From assembly GCA_027052485.1 (NCBI GenBank), contig JALUFA010000189.1, positions 1 through 8,630 of the forward strand: DNA of 8,630 nt. The letters run 5' to 3'. The number at the start of each line of letters is the position of its first letter. Position 1 is the stretch's first letter. Origin of the DNA: Hydrogenothermaceae bacterium. Lineage in GTDB: Bacteria > Aquificota > Aquificia > Aquificales > Hydrogenothermaceae. A program made the position numbers and the translations under genes. This document shows positions 6,333-8,630 of this stretch, piece after piece. Under the pieces are notes generated by a model. It was not told the origin of the DNA and did no database searches. It worked only from the letters and a program-made list of their open reading frames with translations.

Positions 6333-8357
6333 TTAAATTACCCCTGCAAGTTGTGTTTTCTTATCACTTATTAGAGAGTTAGGGTCTACTATAAGTACGA
6401 CTTTACCATCTCCTGTTATTGTTGCTCCAGCTATACCTTTTACATCTTCAAGGAGCTCTCCTAGAGGTTTGATAACAATTTCTTCTTCTCCAAATAATTC
6501 CTCTACGGCTATAGCTATATTTTTCTCTCCAACCTTTACGATAACCACAAACTCTTTCTCTTTCTTATCTTCTATTTCAAACAGCTCGTTTAAAGTAAAT
6601 AGTAAGTAAACTTCATCCCTTAACATTAAAGATTTGAAATGGCCTACTTTTTTGACGTTTTCTGGTTTATATCTAACTATTTCAACCACTGAAAATAGTG
6701 GGATGGCAAATATTCTGTCGTTTACTGCCACCATTAATGTTCTTATGATTGCTACCGTTAGTGGTAGCTTCATGATAATCTTTGTACCTTTACCTGGTTG
6801 GCTCTCAATCTCTATATTTCCTCTTAAAGCGTGGATGGTGGCTGCTACAACGTCCATACCAACACCACGGCCTGATACATCACTAACCTGTTCTGCAGTA
6901 GAGAAGCCAGGTAAGAATATAAGTTCAAATGCTTCTTTGTCAGACATATTAGCCGCTTGCTCTGGAGTTATTAAACCTTTTTCTATAGCTTTTTGTTTTA
7001 TTTTTTCTGGGTCTATTCCTCTACCATCATCCTCAATGTAGATGATAATTCTATCTCCTTCCTGATAAGCGCCTAGTTTGATGGTTCCCACTTCTGGTTT
7101 ACCCATTTTTACTCTTTCTTCAGGGGGCTCTATACCATGGTCTATAGCGTTTCTAACAAGGTGAATGAGAGGATCTTCCAGTTTGTCAAGTATGCTTCTA
7201 TCTATCTCTGTATCTTCACCTTCAAGGATGAGCTGAACCTTTTTGTTAAGTTTTTTAGCGAGGTCTCTAACAATACGTGGGAACTTACTAAATATCTTTT
7301 TAACAGGTTGCATACGCAGCTTCATTACTGCGTCTTGTAGATCACTAACGGTACGGCTCATACCGTTGATAGCTTCTATAAGCTCTTCAAGGGTACTTTC
7401 ATCTTTCTTGTTTTGCTCTACCGTTAAGCTAGAGGCCAGCTTTACTATACGGTTTCTATCTAAAACCAGCTCTCCAACAAGGTTCATTAGAACCTCTACC
7501 CTTTCAACGTCAACCCTTATTACATCTTCTTTTTTATCCGATTTTTTCTTTTTCTCTACCTTTTTCTGCTCTTCTTTTTTTACAGGTTGTGTCGTTTTGG
7601 CTGGCTTGGTTTCTTCCTGTTTTTGAGGTTGCTGTTGGGAAGCTTGTTGTGGTTCTTCTTTTTTTTCTTCCTGTTTTTCCTCTTTTTTCTTTGGACGAAT
7701 AAGGTCTTTTATATCCTTACCTTCTTCAATAAGTTTTTCTAGCTTTTCTACAACTTCAAGAGGAGGTCTTTCATCTGGGGCAAGGAGAATAATATCTTCT
7801 AATAGCTCTGCTAAATCTTTTGCACCAAACTTCTTGATTAATTCTTTTATATCTTCATCTACACCTTCTACAAACTCGAACTCTTCAAAGTCTTGGGAAT
7901 TACTTTCTTTAGATTGCTCGTTTTGATTATTTGAAGATACCTCGTTTGGGTTTTTACCTTCCAAAATTGCTTCAAGCTTTTTAACAATCTCTTTTACTTC
8001 ATCTTCGTCTGGGATTTCATCTTCTTCTTTTAATCTTTCTAACCCTTCCTTGAGTTTGTCTATACCCTCAAGGATAACGTCCATCATTTCAGAGTTTAGC
8101 TGAAGCTCATCATTTCTTAACTTATTGAAGATATCTTCAATTTTATGGGCTATCTCAACAATAGAGGTAAGGTTAAGGAAACCAGCCCCACCTTTTAAGG
8201 TATGCATTCCCCTAAAGATTTTATTTAGAAGTTCTTTATCATTCGGGTTTTCTTCAAGTTCTACTAAATCTTGGTCTAGTTGTTCTAAGATTTCATCAGC
8301 TTCAATGAGAAACTCATCTAAGATTTCTCTCATATCATCTGGAATGTTTATCTTCAT
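6333..8357 (-). CDS. cheA: Chemotaxis histidine kinase CheA
   Basis: A 674-residue CheA. P1/HPt domain (about 8-112) with the phosphorylated histidine H52 in MHTLKGGAGF. Residues about 164-222 form a predicted helical segment that does not look like the usual P2 CheY/CheB-docking domain, and 223-277 is a Lys/Glu/Pro/Gln-rich linker. The P3 dimerisation helices (about 278-360) follow. The P4 ATPase domain has an N box (LIHLVRNAIDHGIE, 397-410), G1 box (DDGRGID, 443-449) and G2 box (GRGVGMDVV, 496-504). The P5 domain (about 530-670) is CheW-like and binds CheW and receptors. It phosphorylates CheY and CheV. No receiver domain is fused at the C-terminus. The ATG start has GAGG upstream and follows the cheZ stop by 23 nt. 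Confidence 0.97.
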   Translation of the reverse strand: MKINIPDDMREILDEFLIEADEILEQLDQDLVELEENPNDKELLNKIFRGMHTLKGGAGFLNLTSIVEIAHKIEDIFNKLRNDELQLNSEMMDVILEGIDKLKEGLERLKEEDEIPDEDEVKEIVKKLEAILEGKNPNEVSSNNQNEQSKESNSQDFEEFEFVEGVDEDIKELIKKFGAKDLAELLEDIILLAPDERPPLEVVEKLEKLIEEGKDIKDLIRPKKKEEKQEEKKEEPQQASQQQPQKQEETKPAKTTQPVKKEEQKKVEKKKKSDKKEDVIRVDVERVEVLMNLVGELVLDRNRIVKLASSLTVEQNKKDESTLEELIEAINGMSRTVSDLQDAVMKLRMQPVKKIFSKFPRIVRDLAKKLNKKVQLILEGEDTEIDRSILDKLEDPLIHLVRNAIDHGIEPPEERVKMGKPEVGTIKLGAYQEGDRIIIYIEDDGRGIDPEKIKQKAIEKGLITPEQAANMSDKEAFELIFLPGFSTAEQVSDVSGRGVGMDVVAATIHALRGNIEIESQPGKGTKIIMKLPLTVAIIRTLMVAVNDRIFAIPLFSVVEIVRYKPENVKKVGHFKSLMLRDEVYLLFTLNELFEIEDKKEKEFVVIVKVGEKNIAIAVEELFGEEEIVIKPLGELLEDVKGIAGATITGDGKVVLIVDPNSLISDKKTQLAGVI

Positions 8358-8367
8358 TGCACGTCCT

Positions 8368-8386
8368 CTATAAAAATTTTTTATAG
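8368..8386. other. AT-only palindrome at the cheZ/cheA junction
   Basis: A perfect inverted repeat with 9-base arms around one central base: CTATAAAAA, one base, TTTTTATAG. It contains the cheZ stop codon and ends just before the AGAGG ribosome site of cheA. As RNA it could fold into a weak hairpin with a tiny loop. It lacks the GC stem of a factor-independent terminator, and cheA follows at once. It may be chance in AT-rich DNA. Confidence 0.4.
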
Positions 8387-8630
8387 TCCAAATTCTTTTA
8401 ATATATCGTCAACATCTTGCTGTGAAACTTCCTTTTTCCACTCAAGCTGCTCTAGTTTTTCCTTAAATTCGTTTTGTTTATCTTTAAATTCTTCTTCGTT
8501 AATTCCTAATATAAGCAGTACTTTTAAAATAGTTTTTTCAACATCCTGTAAAAACTCTATACTCTTTTTTAACCGTTGAGCTAAAATATCTTGAAACTCT
8601 AAAGCTGTTAAACTCTCGGTTAACAACTGA
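8381..8630 (-). CDS. cheZ: Chemotaxis phosphatase CheZ, C-terminal part (cut by window edge)
   Basis: The reading frame is open to the high-coordinate edge, so this is the 3' end of a longer gene; the in-frame TTG at 8624-8626 is not a convincing start. About 82 codons are visible. TALEFQDILAQRLKK matches the catalytic helix of E. coli CheZ (AQDFQDLTGQVIKR): the aspartate and glutamine equivalent to D143 and Q147, which position water to attack CheY-P, are both present. The last residues (VSQQDVDDILKEFGL) match the C-terminal CheY-binding helix, which in E. coli ends VDDLLDSLGF. From the catalytic Gln to the end is 64 residues, against 67 in E. coli. The region between is charged and helical (EFKDKQNEFKEKLEQLEW). 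CheZ dephosphorylates CheY-P in the cytoplasm; a place just ahead of cheA fits that role. Confidence 0.9.
   Translation of the reverse strand, partial: QLLTESLTALEFQDILAQRLKKSIEFLQDVEKTILKVLLILGINEEEFKDKQNEFKEKLEQLEWKKEVSQQDVDDILKEFGL

Noticed and set aside
7527..7691. Poly-T runs on the plus strand as possible terminators
   Set aside because: They are Lys codons of the CheA linker and have no GC-rich stem beside them.
8381..8626. A complete 81-residue small protein starting at the TTG at 8626
   Set aside because: The frame stays open to the window edge and the content matches the C-terminal third of CheZ, so this is a truncated view of a longer gene.

Overview
The window is a gapless, single-strand block of chemotaxis and flagellar genes, all read from the minus strand. 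In transcription order (high to low coordinates) it holds the 3' part of cheZ, then cheA, cheW, cheV, cheY, fliG, fliM, fliN, flgF and flgG, and finally the 5' part of flgA, which runs off the low-coordinate end. Junctions are tight: gaps of 1 to 23 nt, an 8-nt overlap at cheW/cheV and a 38-nt overlap at flgG/flgA. No promoter, terminator, RNA gene, mobile element or CRISPR array was found. There is no stretch over 300 bases without a gene, so the block reads as the interior of one long operon.

Organism (inference): the DNA is AT-rich, and the proteins are rich in Lys, Glu and Ile with short linkers, as in thermophiles. Having cheZ and cheV together with the switch genes and rod genes in one operon would fit an AT-rich member of the Aquificota such as Hydrogenothermaceae (Persephonella/Sulfurihydrogenibium-like). 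This is a moderate-confidence guess without a database search. The CheA has no receiver domain fused to it, which argues against a typical Campylobacterota CheA.

How the genes work together: CheW and CheV couple CheA to chemoreceptors, CheA phosphorylates CheY and the receiver of CheV, and CheZ removes phosphate from CheY-P. CheY-P docks on the EIDALLG peptide at the N-terminus of FliM. FliG, FliM and FliN form the C-ring that sets rotation direction. FlgF and FlgG build the rod, and FlgA helps the P-ring assemble around it. The window thus covers the path from kinase to motor switch to drive shaft.

Most of this is well-known biology. The most unusual feature is FliN: its N-terminal tail carries three near-identical copies of a short motif (LAKQWEEALSQQ) that resembles the single N-terminal motif of E. 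coli FliN (LWAEALSEQ). Two copies are close to identical at the DNA level, so the expansion looks recent or recombination-maintained. Smaller oddities are a CheA with no recognisable P2 domain, a FliM in which the GGxG loop reads GGPP, stop codons fused to Shine-Dalgarno sequences, and an AT-only palindrome between cheZ and cheA.
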